A stretch of 64,000 bases of DNA from Methylophilales bacterium UBA4017 (GTDB lineage: Bacteria > Pseudomonadota > Gammaproteobacteria > Burkholderiales > Methylophilaceae): positions 31,164 through 95,163 of the forward strand of contig DGAZ01000043.1 in the NCBI GenBank assembly GCA_002384685.1, read 5' to 3'. Below are positions 38,350 to 47,743 of the stretch, piece by piece (within the stretch, counting starts at the first letter, position 1; the number at the start of each line of letters is the position of its first letter). Made by a program: the position numbers and the translations under genes. The notes below the pieces were generated by a model. That model worked only from the letters and a program-made list of their open reading frames with translations, searched no databases and was not told where the DNA came from.

Positions 38350-39585
38350 ATGAAAAGTAATTTTATCGAAGCCGTTAAGTGCGGTGTTAAATCGCTATTT
38401 AGCTCCCAAAAAATTGATGAGAGCAAAATATCTAAACATGCGATTGAAATCATAAAAGTTCTTCAAAAGAACAATTATGAGGCTTATATCGTCGGCGGAG
38501 CAATTCGAGATATTTTGATGGACAAAAATCCAAAAGATTTTGATATTGCGACCAACGCAACCCCTGAACAAATAAGGCATTTATTTCGAAGGTCTCGAAT
38601 AATTGGTAGGAGGTTTAAGCTGGTCCATGTTATAGATGGACGAGATATTATAGAAGTCTCAACATTTCGAGCGCAACCCCACAATAAAGAAGTCATGTCT
38701 AATGGAGTAACAAAGGATAATGAGTATGGCACGTTAAAAGAAGATGCCGAGAGAAGAGACTTTACTTGCAATTCTATTTATTATAATCCTGCAACAAGAA
38801 AAGTGATTGACTTTTATGGTGGTGTAAAAGATATAAAAGAAAAAAAATTATCAATGATCGGTGATCCAAAAATAAGGTTTGATGAAGATCCTGTAAGAAT
38901 ACTCAGAGCTATTAGGTTTTCTGCAAAGCTAAATTTAAAAATAGATAAAAATATTATAGAAGCGATAGAGTCAAAAAAGACTCAGCTCCAATCGATACCT
39001 TACTCAAGGTTATTTGACGAGATTATGAAGTTATTTCTTACTGGGCATGCTTTGCAAAGCATAGATCTATTTAATAAATTCAACCTTTCGAACTATTATT
39101 TTCCTTCTTTTAAGTCAACAGATCCGAAAACTCAATCCTTTTTATTAAAAGGTCTTAGTGATACGGATATGAGAATTCATAGCAATAAGTCAGTTAATCC
39201 TGGCTTCCTTTTATCAGTCTTTTTATGGAAAGAAGTTAAGGAGGTTTGGGGGAAAAGGAACAAAACATCAATTAATTCAACAGTAGCTCTTAATGATGCA
39301 ATTGAATATGTTCTAGAAAAACAATCTAAAATATTCCCTATTCAAAAAAGATTTGGCGTCACTATGAGCGAAATTTGGAGATTGCAACCAAGGTTTGGTA
39401 AGCTGCACCCTAAGCGTATTTATCGTTTACTAGGTCATCCTCGCTTCAGGGCAGCCTATGACTTTATGTTGCTAAGAGATTATCATGGGGAAGTTGAGCC
39501 AGGACTCTGTGGGTGGTGGACAAATTTTATAGCAGCAGATGAAAAAACTAAAGGCGTATTGTTACAAAATATTAAGCTTAAATGA
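38350..39585 (+). CDS. pcnB: Poly(A) polymerase I
   Basis: A 411-residue nucleotidyltransferase. VGGAIRDILMDKNPKDFDIATNATPEQ carries the catalytic GG...D-x-D. RRSRIIGRRFKLVHV follows and separates PcnB from CCA-adding enzymes. The later RILRAIRFSAKLNLKID is also conserved. It adds 3' poly(A) tails that promote RNA decay. It is 9 bp after the adenosyltransferase gene and overlaps folK by ATGA. Confidence 0.96.
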   Translation: MKSNFIEAVKCGVKSLFSSQKIDESKISKHAIEIIKVLQKNNYEAYIVGGAIRDILMDKNPKDFDIATNATPEQIRHLFRRSRIIGRRFKLVHVIDGRDIIEVSTFRAQPHNKEVMSNGVTKDNEYGTLKEDAERRDFTCNSIYYNPATRKVIDFYGGVKDIKEKKLSMIGDPKIRFDEDPVRILRAIRFSAKLNLKIDKNIIEAIESKKTQLQSIPYSRLFDEIMKLFLTGHALQSIDLFNKFNLSNYYFPSFKSTDPKTQSFLLKGLSDTDMRIHSNKSVNPGFLLSVFLWKEVKEVWGKRNKTSINSTVALNDAIEYVLEKQSKIFPIQKRFGVTMSEIWRLQPRFGKLHPKRIYRLLGHPRFRAAYDFMLLRDYHGEVEPGLCGWWTNFIAADEKTKGVLLQNIKLK

Positions 39586-40061
39586 AAAATATATTTATTG
39601 GGATAGGAAGTAATTTAATTGACCCAAAAAAACAGGTTCTTGACGCTATAAATAAAATTAGTACAATCGATGGGGTTGAGATTCTAAGCCAATCAAGCCT
39701 GTATGAAACAGCGCCAGTAGGGATCCTAGACCAGCCTAACTTTATTAACGCAGCTATTAAAATTTGTTTTGATGGTAGTCCTCATAAATTGCTTAACCAT
39801 TTATTAGAAATAGAAGGCTTGTTCGGTAGGATTAGAAAAGAAAAAAATGGTCCTAGAACGCTCGATTTAGATATATTATTATTTAATAAAACTAAAATTG
39901 CGGAAGATGATTTAATGATCCCTCACCCACGAATGCATCAAAGACTTTTTGTCTTGCTTCCGCTTCAAGAGATTGCCCCAAATATTGATATTGGCGAACA
40001 TGGTTCAATTAATGATTTAATACATAAGGCTCCTAAAGATATTGTGGAAAAAATATTCTAA
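39582..40061 (+). CDS. folK: 6-hydroxymethyl-7,8-dihydropterin pyrophosphokinase FolK
   Basis: A 159-residue HPPK. IGIGSNL begins it, SSLYETAPVGILDQPNFINAA is the substrate loop, and RTLDLDILLF holds the magnesium-binding aspartates. PHPRMHQRLFVLLPL ends the core. It makes the folate precursor pterin diphosphate. The pcnB-folK-dNK-panB order is common in betaproteobacteria. Confidence 0.97.
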   Translation: MKNIFIGIGSNLIDPKKQVLDAINKISTIDGVEILSQSSLYETAPVGILDQPNFINAAIKICFDGSPHKLLNHLLEIEGLFGRIRKEKNGPRTLDLDILLFNKTKIAEDDLMIPHPRMHQRLFVLLPLQEIAPNIDIGEHGSINDLIHKAPKDIVEKIF

Positions 40062-40708
40062 TGAATATTTTTAATAAATACCCCTATATTGTCGTTGAGG
40101 GTCCAATAGGCTCAGGAAAATCGACATTAGCTAGGCTTCTGGCAAGCCAATTCCATGCAAATATGTTTTCAGAGAAGGCCGAAAGAAACCCTTTTCTTCC
40201 TAAATTCTATGAAGACATGAAACATTACGCGCTACCGACACAGCTATTCTTTCTTTTTCAACGGGCTAATCAAATTAATGAGCTTAAACAGCAGGATTTT
40301 TTTAGGAATGGGGTAGTTGCAGATTTTTTCTTGCAAAAAGATCCTATTTTTGCTCGACTAAATCTTGATAATGAGGAATTTAAGCTTTACGATCAAATAT
40401 ATAAACATCTTGAGATTAAGGCGCCAACTCCTGACCTGGTTATTTATCTTCAAACACCGGTTGATCTCCTAAGAGCAAGAGTTGAGAAGCGGAATATAGG
40501 GTATGAACAAAAGATCTCTACAGAGTACCTTGAAAGAATAGCTGAATCATATAGTAGCTATTTTCATAATGACCATAATTCAAACGTACTAATTGTAAAC
40601 AATGAAAGCTTAGATATTCTTAAAGATAAATCTTCATTAAATATGCTAATTGAAAGAATCTTGTCAATTTCTAGTATCAGAGAATACTTTAATCCCAAGC
40701 TCACCTAA
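40061..40708 (+). CDS. Deoxynucleoside kinase (dAK/dGK-like)
   Basis: A 215-residue P-loop kinase with VVEGPIGSGKSTLARLLA near residues 11-28 and ERNPFLPKFYEDM, the dNK substrate motif. Further landmarks are LPTQLFFLFQRANQ and the lid-like RVEKRNIGYEQ. It phosphorylates deoxyadenosine or deoxyguanosine in salvage; the exact base is not predictable. It is immediately followed by panB with a single base between them. Confidence 0.88.
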   Translation: MNIFNKYPYIVVEGPIGSGKSTLARLLASQFHANMFSEKAERNPFLPKFYEDMKHYALPTQLFFLFQRANQINELKQQDFFRNGVVADFFLQKDPIFARLNLDNEEFKLYDQIYKHLEIKAPTPDLVIYLQTPVDLLRARVEKRNIGYEQKISTEYLERIAESYSSYFHNDHNSNVLIVNNESLDILKDKSSLNMLIERILSISSIREYFNPKLT

Positions 40709-40709
40709 A

Positions 40710-41426
40710 ATGAATCGCATCGAAAAATTACAATCAAAAAAGAAGATTACTATTATCACTTGCTATGACGCAAGCTTTGCAGGATGGCTCGAAAAAAATA
40801 AATGTGATGCTTTGCTAGTTGGTGACTCGCTAGGTATCTATGTCAAAGGAGAAATCTCTACTAAGACAGTGTTATTAGATGAGCTGCTTTACCACACAAA
40901 GGCAGTCAAGTCTGGGGCCAAATCTATCCCGATTATTTCAGACATGCCTTACGGTACTTTCAATACAAAACGAATGGCGCTGCAAAATGCGTCCAAAATA
41001 ATTGATGCGGGTGCTGATATGGTAAAAATTGAAGGTGATATAGAGATTTATCCAATCATTGATCATCTGACCGAACATGGCATAAGAGTATGCGGACATA
41101 TAGGTTTCACACCTCAAACCATAGATAAGCCCAAAAAACATTACGATCCAAAGGCTTTTCTAGCTAAGGCAAAAAGTATTGAGGCATGTGGTGCAAGCAT
41201 GATTGTTTTGTCTATGATGGGTGAAAGAGTGGATGCCCTTATAACTAAAAATTTAAATATACCAACCATTAGCTTCCGGTCATCAGACAGTTGTGACGGC
41301 TGTGTTGAAATTCTTCATGATCTTCTGGGGATATCTAGCAATTCCTATGTCTTTAAAAGGAATGGGATAAAAAAGCATAATGATTCTTCCGAAGCACTTG
41401 TCCAAAAATTTTTAAAAAAGGTCTAG
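40710..41426 (+). CDS. panB: Ketopantoate hydroxymethyltransferase PanB, divergent and short
   Basis: A 238-residue PanB, against about 264 in E. coli. The fold motifs are clear: TCYDASFA, LLVGDSLG (metal Asp39), SDMPYG (Asp78), MVKIEG (Lys106, Glu108), CGHIGFTPQ. However, the segment normally LE-x-VP reads VLSMMG, so the position of the E. coli catalytic Glu181 is Ser168. The GIGAG motif is replaced by ISFRS, and the C-terminus is shortened. It precedes panC and panD, which supports a pantothenate role, but activity is uncertain. I moved the start from 40650 to ATG 40710. Confidence 0.85.
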   Translation: MNRIEKLQSKKKITIITCYDASFAGWLEKNKCDALLVGDSLGIYVKGEISTKTVLLDELLYHTKAVKSGAKSIPIISDMPYGTFNTKRMALQNASKIIDAGADMVKIEGDIEIYPIIDHLTEHGIRVCGHIGFTPQTIDKPKKHYDPKAFLAKAKSIEACGASMIVLSMMGERVDALITKNLNIPTISFRSSDSCDGCVEILHDLLGISSNSYVFKRNGIKKHNDSSEALVQKFLKKV

Positions 41427-41442
41427 TTTTGAGTTTACTCTT

Positions 41443-42279
41443 ATGCACTTTATCCAGTCTATAGAGTCATTAAAAACCGTCAGCAAAGCCAATAACCATA
41501 TTGCTTTTGTTCCAACTATGGGGAATCTTCACAAAGGGCATCTTGCTCTTATTGAAAAAGCCAAATCATTATCTAAGGATGTTGTGGTTTCAATTTTTAT
41601 TAATCCTACTCAATTTAATTCTAAGCAAGATTTTGAGACATACCCAAAGACTTTACAACAAGATAAAAGCCTACTAGAACCTTTCTTTGATGATCGGTTT
41701 ATAGTGTTCTCTCCCAAGGACAGTGAAATACTTTCTCACAAAACATTCACAGAATATGATTTGCCTAAAGCGGCAGATGATCTATGCGGAAAGTATAGAC
41801 CCGGGCATTTTAACGGCGTTATTCAAATAATTGATATTTTCTTTGATCTAATTAAGCCCCAATATGCTATTTTTGGTAAAAAGGACTATCAACAACTTTT
41901 TCTTATTAGAGATTTTGCAAATAATAAATACCGCAGCATAAAAATTGTTGGGCAAGATACCGTTAGATCTGAAGCCTTATTAGCCTTAAGCTCGCGTAAC
42001 AACCTTCTGGGAGCAAAATATCTATGCAAGGCTAATGAATTATTTTTTGCTCTCCAAGAGCTTGTCGAGATGGTAAAATTGACAAGAAGCCATAAGCAGG
42101 CAGTAGCTAAAATCAAAAGTTCGTTAAGCCAAAATGGTTGGGTGGTTGAGTACGTAGCTATTCGAAGGCGGCGTGACCTAAAAGAGCCCTCAGAGACGGA
42201 CAAGTCATTGGTTGCTTTGGTAGCTGCAAGGCTTAATAATATCCGGCTAATTGATAATATAGAATTTTGCATAGATTGA
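41443..42279 (+). CDS. panC: Pantothenate synthetase PanC
   Basis: A 278-residue ATP-dependent ligase joining pantoate and beta-alanine. FVPTMGNLHKGHLALI holds the ATP-binding His residues. IFINPTQFNSKQDFETYPKT, RPGHFNGV, and FGKKDYQQLFLI are all recognisable, and SSRNNLL replaces the usual SSRNRYL. It lies 16 bp after panB. Confidence 0.95.
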   Translation: MHFIQSIESLKTVSKANNHIAFVPTMGNLHKGHLALIEKAKSLSKDVVVSIFINPTQFNSKQDFETYPKTLQQDKSLLEPFFDDRFIVFSPKDSEILSHKTFTEYDLPKAADDLCGKYRPGHFNGVIQIIDIFFDLIKPQYAIFGKKDYQQLFLIRDFANNKYRSIKIVGQDTVRSEALLALSSRNNLLGAKYLCKANELFFALQELVEMVKLTRSHKQAVAKIKSSLSQNGWVVEYVAIRRRRDLKEPSETDKSLVALVAARLNNIRLIDNIEFCID

Positions 42280-42331
42280 TTGAACTGACTATAATAGTGA
42301 CGATAAATTTTTTGGGATTACAATACAAATA

Positions 42332-42712
42332 ATGCAAAGAAAAATGCTTAAATCAAAACTTCACCGTGTGACCGTTACTCATTCAGAGCTTGAGTATGAA
42401 GGTTCGTGCGCCATTGATATTGAATTGTTAAAAGCCGCCAACATTAAAGAGTATGAGCAAATTTCAATTTATAACATAACAAATGGTGAGCGATTTACTA
42501 CTTATGCGATTTCGGCAGAAGGTAGTTCAGGAATTATATCAATTAATGGTGCGGCGGCTCATAAAGCTAACCCAGGTGATATGCTCATTATTGCAACTTA
42601 TGCTGACTACACTGAAATAGAATTAAACCAATATAAGCCTTTACTGGTCTATGTTGATGGTAACAATAAGGTTACTATCAGCAAAAACTCTATCGCCATG
42701 CAAGCTGCTTGA
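42332..42712 (+). CDS. panD: Aspartate 1-decarboxylase PanD
   Basis: A 126-residue pyruvoyl enzyme making beta-alanine. The self-cleavage site is Gly24-Ser25 in EYEGSCAID, exactly at the E. coli position if the ATG at 42332 is used. Other landmarks are GERFTTYAI and [12 protein letters not shown]. With panB and panC it completes coenzyme A precursor synthesis, apart from ketopantoate reductase, which is not seen here. Confidence 0.96.
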   Translation: MQRKMLKSKLHRVTVTHSELEYEGSCAIDIELLKAANIKEYEQISIYNITNGERFTTYAISAEGSSGIISINGAAAHKANPGDMLIIATYADYTEIELNQYKPLLVYVDGNNKVTISKNSIAMQAA

Positions 42713-42713
42713 T

Positions 42714-43040
42714 TTGATCTCAGTTTCCAATATAAAAAAAAATATTATTGATGCTTTAGAGGATATTAAAGCCTTCGATATTGTTTCACTTGATGTTCGT
42801 AAACTCACGTCTATTGCTGATTATATGATTATTGCTAGTGCTAGCTCCTCTAGACAGACCAAGGCTCTCGCGAACAACGTTCAGGATAGGATGAAGGAAA
42901 TTAATGTTGGTGTAGTAGGAATGGAAGGAGAATCTGAAGGGGACTGGGTTTTGGTTGATGTTGGAGACGTAGTGGTTCATATCATGACACCGACTACGAG
43001 AGCATATTACAATTTAGAAGAATTGTGGTCTAAAGCATAA
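42714..43040 (+). CDS. rsfS: Ribosomal silencing factor RsfS
   Basis: A 108-residue RsfS/Iojap protein. [32 protein letters not shown] is the family core (residues about 20-52), and [30 protein letters not shown] is the C-terminal hallmark. It binds uL14 and blocks subunit joining in starvation. I chose TTG 42714, one base after the panD stop; the longer frame from 42651 would be mostly panD overlap. Confidence 0.94.
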   Translation: MISVSNIKKNIIDALEDIKAFDIVSLDVRKLTSIADYMIIASASSSRQTKALANNVQDRMKEINVGVVGMEGESEGDWVLVDVGDVVVHIMTPTTRAYYNLEELWSKA

Positions 43041-43052
43041 TTCCTGTTTGCC

Positions 43053-43517
43053 TTGCTCAAAATAAAAATTATTTCCATAGGAAACAAGTCTGACAAGGTT
43101 GTTAATACCCTCATTAATGATTACGCGAAAAAAATCGGCGGTATTTTCCAGTTGGAATGGATACAATTAAAGTCAGAAAGAAAATTTGACTCAGCTGATA
43201 AGAAAAAAAAATTGGAAGCCGAAAAAATAAAACTCCATATAGGCTCTTCTTATATTATTGCATTGGATGAGCATGGTGAAATGCTTACATCAAAGGAGTT
43301 TGCATTAAAGATCTCACAATGGTCTCAGCATTACTCTTGCATTACATTTATTATAGGAGGGGCTGACGGGCTTGATCAAAGCATTTTAAAGCTGGCAAAC
43401 TTTATAATAAGCTTTTCCTCTATGACGCTTCCGCATCAACTGGTAAAAATATTTATTGCTGAGCAGCTTTACAGAGCTTCGTCCATCTTGAGCAATCACC
43501 CTTACCATCGTGAATAA
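43053..43517 (+). CDS. rlmH: 23S rRNA pseudouridine-1915 N3-methyltransferase RlmH
   Basis: A 154-residue SPOUT methyltransferase. IALDEHGEMLTSKEFA, FIIGGADGLD (SAM knot), and LPHQLVKIFIAEQLYRASSILSNHPYHRE are all classic. The start is TTG 43053. rsfS-rlmH is a conserved pair. It overlaps phrB by 8 bp. Confidence 0.97.
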   Translation: MLKIKIISIGNKSDKVVNTLINDYAKKIGGIFQLEWIQLKSERKFDSADKKKKLEAEKIKLHIGSSYIIALDEHGEMLTSKEFALKISQWSQHYSCITFIIGGADGLDQSILKLANFIISFSSMTLPHQLVKIFIAEQLYRASSILSNHPYHRE

Positions 43518-44934
43518 GCAATTTAAGAATAGTTTAATGTGGTTCCGAAGGGACCTCAGACTTCATGACAATGCCGCCTTACATAGTGCTCTGTCTCAAT
43601 CTGACAATGTTTTCTGTGTATTTATATTTGATATAAATATTTTAGATAATTTAAAATCAAAAGAAGATCAACGCATCGAGTTTATATGGGAGGCATTAAA
43701 GGAAATGAAGACTTCATTAAACTCAATAAAATCTGACATTATTGTAATGCATGCTAATCCCATGGAAGCTATTCCAGCTATCCTAAATAAATACAATTGT
43801 GAGGCCTTATTTTTTAACAAGGATTATGAGTCCTATGCGGCCAAAAGAGATGGTGACGTAATGGGGTGTGTAAGTAAATTAGGTGTTGAATCTTACCAGT
43901 TTAAAGATACTGTTTTATTTGAAGAAAAAGAAATTTTATCTCAGTCCGATAAACCCTATACCGTATTTTCTCCTTATAAAAACAATCATCTAAATAGGCT
44001 ATACCAAGATGGGATAATACAACATGACTGTGAAAGTAATAAAAAAAAATTTGCTGTTGTTGAAGCAGAGGAAATACCTTCCCTAGAAAGCCTGGGATTT
44101 AAAAAAACTAATTTAGATCGCTTAAAGATACCAACAGGCTCATCAGGTGGAAAATATTTACTGCTTGATTTTGAAAAAAGAATTGATCATTACAAGCAAA
44201 GAAGAGATTATCCTGGAAAAAAAGGGGTTTCCTATCTGTCCGTGCATAATCGCTTTGGAACTATTTCTATTCGTGAGCAAGCTCTAATTGCTATGAATAA
44301 GCAATCAGAGGGTTCTTTGGTATGGCTCAATGAGTTGGTTTGGCGAGACTTTTACTTTCAAATACTATCGAACTTTCCGTATATTAATGATGGGGCAAGT
44401 TTTAAGCCGCAATTCGATCAAATACCTTTTGAAAATAATCTTCAATTCTTTGAGGCCTGGAAAAGTGGGCAGACAGGTTTCCCAATTATCGACGCTGCCA
44501 TGCACCAGTTAAACCAAACGGGGTTTATGCATAATCGCTTAAGAATGATCGTGGCATCTTTTTTGGTCAAAGATTTACTAGTAGATTGGCGCTGGGGTGA
44601 GGCATATTTTTCTGAAAAACTGATTGATTTTGATTTTTCGGCCAATAATGGTGGTTGGCAGTGGGCAGCCTCGACTGGCTGCGATGCTCAGCCATGGTTT
44701 AGGATATTCAATCCCCTGCTACAATCTGAAAAATTTGATCCAGAGGGTCTATTCATAAAAAAATACCTACCTCAGCTCAAACCTCTCGATTCTAAGCAGA
44801 TTCATCGTCCGCATTTTTTTTATGAAAAAGACCCGGATACATTTAAAGTTAATTTAGGGAAAGACTATCCGTTTCCCATTGTAGACCACGCAATACAGAG
44901 AAAAAAAGCTCTGCTAATGTACCAGGCAACCTAA
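43510..44934 (+). CDS. phrB: Deoxyribodipyrimidine photolyase
   Basis: A 474-residue class I CPD photolyase. The N-terminal antenna domain starts LMWFRRDLRLHDNAAL. The FAD domain includes WLNELVWRDFYFQIL, MHNRLRMIVASFLVKDLLVDWR and GWQWAASTGCDAQPWFRIFNP. It repairs UV cyclobutane dimers with blue light and implies life in sunlit water. The start is GTG 43510, inside the end of rlmH. Confidence 0.96.
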   Translation: MNKQFKNSLMWFRRDLRLHDNAALHSALSQSDNVFCVFIFDINILDNLKSKEDQRIEFIWEALKEMKTSLNSIKSDIIVMHANPMEAIPAILNKYNCEALFFNKDYESYAAKRDGDVMGCVSKLGVESYQFKDTVLFEEKEILSQSDKPYTVFSPYKNNHLNRLYQDGIIQHDCESNKKKFAVVEAEEIPSLESLGFKKTNLDRLKIPTGSSGGKYLLLDFEKRIDHYKQRRDYPGKKGVSYLSVHNRFGTISIREQALIAMNKQSEGSLVWLNELVWRDFYFQILSNFPYINDGASFKPQFDQIPFENNLQFFEAWKSGQTGFPIIDAAMHQLNQTGFMHNRLRMIVASFLVKDLLVDWRWGEAYFSEKLIDFDFSANNGGWQWAASTGCDAQPWFRIFNPLLQSEKFDPEGLFIKKYLPQLKPLDSKQIHRPHFFYEKDPDTFKVNLGKDYPFPIVDHAIQRKKALLMYQAT

Positions 44935-45027
44935 AGTAGCAAAAAAACAACAAACCGTTTAATGTCAAAGTGATATGCATTAAATTGTTTGGTAAATAAG
45001 CAACATTCATGGATAATTGCAGAATAT

Positions 45028-45834
45028 ATGAATAAAATCAAAACCCTAATCGTACTGGCTTTGTTGCTTTCCTTGTTTGGATGTGCAACGCAACAGAATA
45101 TTGACCCTCTTGAAGGAATGAATCGTTCCATTTATGGTTTTAATGAAGTGGTTGATAATTCCATTATGAAGCCGGTATCACAAGGATATAAAGCCGTCAT
45201 GCCTGATCCAGCAGTAAAAGGAATAAATAACTTCTTTAACAATATCAGAGACTTCATTACGGTAATTAACGATGTCCTTCAGCTTAAAGTCGAGCATGCT
45301 GCTAATGATGCTGGCCGTGTTCTAGTCAATACTACAGTTGGTTTATTAGGCTTTATTGATGTTCACACTATGTCTGGTGGAGAACGTAGGAAAGAAGATT
45401 TTGGGCAGACTTTAGCATTTTATGGCTGGAGTAATAGCGCTTACCTAGTGCTTCCATTTGTTGGCCCATCAACAGTTCGAGATGCATCAGGATTGGTGGT
45501 TGACACGCTATTTCTTGATCCAATCACTTACATCGATAACGTAAGATTAAGAAACCAAATTCGAATACTTCAATTTGTTGATGCGCGAGCGGAATTGCTC
45601 AATACATCTGCTATTCTTGACCAAGCTGCACTTGATCCCTACACTTTTCAACGAGATGCTTACCTTCAATACCGAGAGAAGTTAATCAATGATGGGAATG
45701 TCGACTTAATCGACTATAAGAGTTCTGCTGAAAATGCTTTCGAGCCATATGAGGAGGACGCAAAACCTACTGATGTGACTGACGTAAGTGATGATATTAT
45801 TATCGGGCAGCTTGATCTGTCTTCTCAAGAATAA
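45028..45834 (+). CDS. mlaA: Outer-membrane lipid asymmetry lipoprotein MlaA (VacJ)
   Basis: A 268-residue lipoprotein. The signal peptide ends at LFGC. DPLEGMNRSIYGFNE starts the mature domain, followed by NNFFNNIRDFITVINDVLQLK and EDFGQTLAFYGW. MlaA removes phospholipids from the outer leaflet with OmpC/F and passes them to MlaC. The mlaBCDEF genes are not in the window. I moved the start from 44989 to ATG 45028, which starts the signal peptide. Confidence 0.95.
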   Translation: MNKIKTLIVLALLLSLFGCATQQNIDPLEGMNRSIYGFNEVVDNSIMKPVSQGYKAVMPDPAVKGINNFFNNIRDFITVINDVLQLKVEHAANDAGRVLVNTTVGLLGFIDVHTMSGGERRKEDFGQTLAFYGWSNSAYLVLPFVGPSTVRDASGLVVDTLFLDPITYIDNVRLRNQIRILQFVDARAELLNTSAILDQAALDPYTFQRDAYLQYREKLINDGNVDLIDYKSSAENAFEPYEEDAKPTDVTDVSDDIIIGQLDLSSQE

Positions 45835-45841
45835 GTAACTT

Positions 45842-47185
45842 CTACTTGTTCGACCCCACTGTCATCCCCTGAATAAGAATAGAGCCTGTGTACTTAGAGC
45901 TATTTGTATACCTGTCAGTAGCAACGGCCTCAATATTTAATAACATGTCTTTAATGTTGGATGCAATAGTAATCTCCTCCACGGCAAATTGCACCTCACC
46001 ATTCTCTACCCACAAGCCTGCAGCGCCTCGTGAATAGTCTCCTGTGACCATATTTAATCCGTGCCCAAGAAGCTCGGTTACAATTAACCCTCTACCCATT
46101 TTTTTGACTAACTCCGTGAAACTTACTCCAGAATCTTTAATGATTAAATTATGAGACCCTCCGGCATTTCCTGTAGTTTCCATATTAAGGCGTCTTGCTG
46201 AGTAAGATGACAGGAAATAACCTAGCATTACCCCCTTATCAACTACCGTTCTTTTGTTTACCGCTACGCCCTCATCATCAAAGTAAGTGCTTGCATTGCC
46301 TCGTAAAAGAAAAGGATCTTCTTCAATAGTAATAGCCGCTGAGGCTACCTGTGTGTTGATAGAGTTCATTAGAAATGAGTTTTCTCTGTATAAATTACCT
46401 CCAGATACTGCTGATACAAGAGCAGAAATGATTGAGGTTGCGATAGGGGCTTCAAAAATAACAGGGTAAATGCCTGTATCTATTTTTTGGGGGTTTAATC
46501 TCATTAAGGTTCTCGATGCAGCATCCTCGCCTACCTCCTTAGTGCTTTTTAAATCAGCAAAGGCTCGTACGGATGAATAAGAACTATCTCTCTGCATAGA
46601 GCTTCCCACCCCCCCTAAAACCGAACAGCTAAGTGAATAGCGTGATGACGGGAATCCGCCAACAAAGCCGTTAGAATTAGCGTAGGAGAATAGTGATTCT
46701 GAGCAATTTATCTGTGCACCCTCAGAATTATTAATTTTGTCACTAAAATCTAATGCATAACCTTCGCATGCTACCGCATTATCAATCAAGAACTGTTCAG
46801 TGGCATCAAAGGCATGATGAAGCTCTAGATCCTTGGTAATTTTCGAGTATAAATGAGCTTCTGCTAATCCAAATGCCTTGTCTTCAGCTGTATATTTTGC
46901 TATTTGGCACGCAGCCAATACGCAATCCTTAATTGCAGGTAAATTAAAATCCGAAGTCGACGCAATACCCCTTCTACAGCCAATATAAACAGTCACTGTT
47001 AGGGCCTTGTCATTATGAAGCTCGATAGTTTCTAGCTTAGACAGTCTTACCGAAATGCTCTTTCCAGAGGCCACACTAACCTCAACCTCAGAACTGGTAG
47101 CGCCATTTTTAGTGGCTATATCATTTGTGAAGTCAGCAATATCTAACAATGATTGGTTTGAATATTTCAGGATCTTAATTGACAT
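45842..47185 (-). CDS. pmbA: Metalloprotease PmbA (TldE)
   Basis: A 447-residue PmbA/TldE protein. The N-terminal half contains the VEVSVASGKSISVRL strand. The C-terminal signature includes TGNAGGSHNLIIKDS and GLIVTELLGHGLNMVTGDYSRGAAGLWVENGEV (residues about 358-390). It forms a heterodimer with TldD, which degrades unfolded peptides; TldE lacks the HExxxH of TldD, as here. It is divergent from darP, as in many proteobacteria. Confidence 0.96.
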   Translation of the reverse strand: MSIKILKYSNQSLLDIADFTNDIATKNGATSSEVEVSVASGKSISVRLSKLETIELHNDKALTVTVYIGCRRGIASTSDFNLPAIKDCVLAACQIAKYTAEDKAFGLAEAHLYSKITKDLELHHAFDATEQFLIDNAVACEGYALDFSDKINNSEGAQINCSESLFSYANSNGFVGGFPSSRYSLSCSVLGGVGSSMQRDSSYSSVRAFADLKSTKEVGEDAASRTLMRLNPQKIDTGIYPVIFEAPIATSIISALVSAVSGGNLYRENSFLMNSINTQVASAAITIEEDPFLLRGNASTYFDDEGVAVNKRTVVDKGVMLGYFLSSYSARRLNMETTGNAGGSHNLIIKDSGVSFTELVKKMGRGLIVTELLGHGLNMVTGDYSRGAAGLWVENGEVQFAVEEITIASNIKDMLLNIEAVATDRYTNSSKYTGSILIQGMTVGSNK

Positions 47186-47227
47186 AATAATTACATAAAT
47201 ATAAAAACTGATATCATACAGAAACTT

Positions 47228-47743
47228 ATGGATAAAAATGTATTACAAACACAATTGGCCGATGACGAAATAGAAATCATCAGTAAAACCGAATTAAAAA
47301 AAGACTCAAAAAAAGTACAAGCCTTTGGAAAATCTATCGGTGACTTAAGTTTTGATCAAATAAAATCTTTTGATCTTCCCGAGGCTATCCTTAATGCTAT
47401 CAAAGAATATAAGTCACTAAAATCAAATGCAGCAAAAAATCGACAAGTGCAATATTTAGGTAAACTGCTTCGTGAAATTGATCTCACAAGTGCATACCAA
47501 ACAATGGATCAATTAAAAAATGGCTCTCAGATTGAGATACGTAAAAATCATATCGTAGAAGAGTGGAGAGATCGATTAATACGAGATAAGGATGCACTCA
47601 CCGAGCTTATCCATAAATTTCCTGATATTGACAGGCAGCTAATAAGGCAGCTTATACAAAACACTATTAAAGAGCGGGAAAACTCAAAGCCTCCGAAATT
47701 CTATCGTCAGATTTTTCAGTACCTAAAAGAGCACATAGTTTAA
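47228..47743 (+). CDS. darP: Ribosome biogenesis factor DarP (YjgA, DUF615)
   Basis: A 171-residue, mostly helical and charged protein. ISKTELKKDSKKVQAFGKSIGDL and AAKNRQVQYLGKLLREIDL are DUF615 markers (residues about 18-40 and 64-82). It assists late 50S assembly. It is divergent from pmbA, the standard arrangement, and its stop abuts the convergent PDZ gene. Confidence 0.95.
   Translation: MDKNVLQTQLADDEIEIISKTELKKDSKKVQAFGKSIGDLSFDQIKSFDLPEAILNAIKEYKSLKSNAAKNRQVQYLGKLLREIDLTSAYQTMDQLKNGSQIEIRKNHIVEEWRDRLIRDKDALTELIHKFPDIDRQLIRQLIQNTIKERENSKPPKFYRQIFQYLKEHIV

Noticed and set aside
41889..42272. A 127-codon minus-strand frame across panC
   Set aside because: panC is intact on the plus strand with all motifs. 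The antisense product matches no family and has no good ribosome-binding site.
45842..47185. PmbA lacking an HExxxH metal motif as evidence of a broken protease
   Set aside because: TldE/PmbA subunits normally lack this motif. The partner TldD provides the active site.
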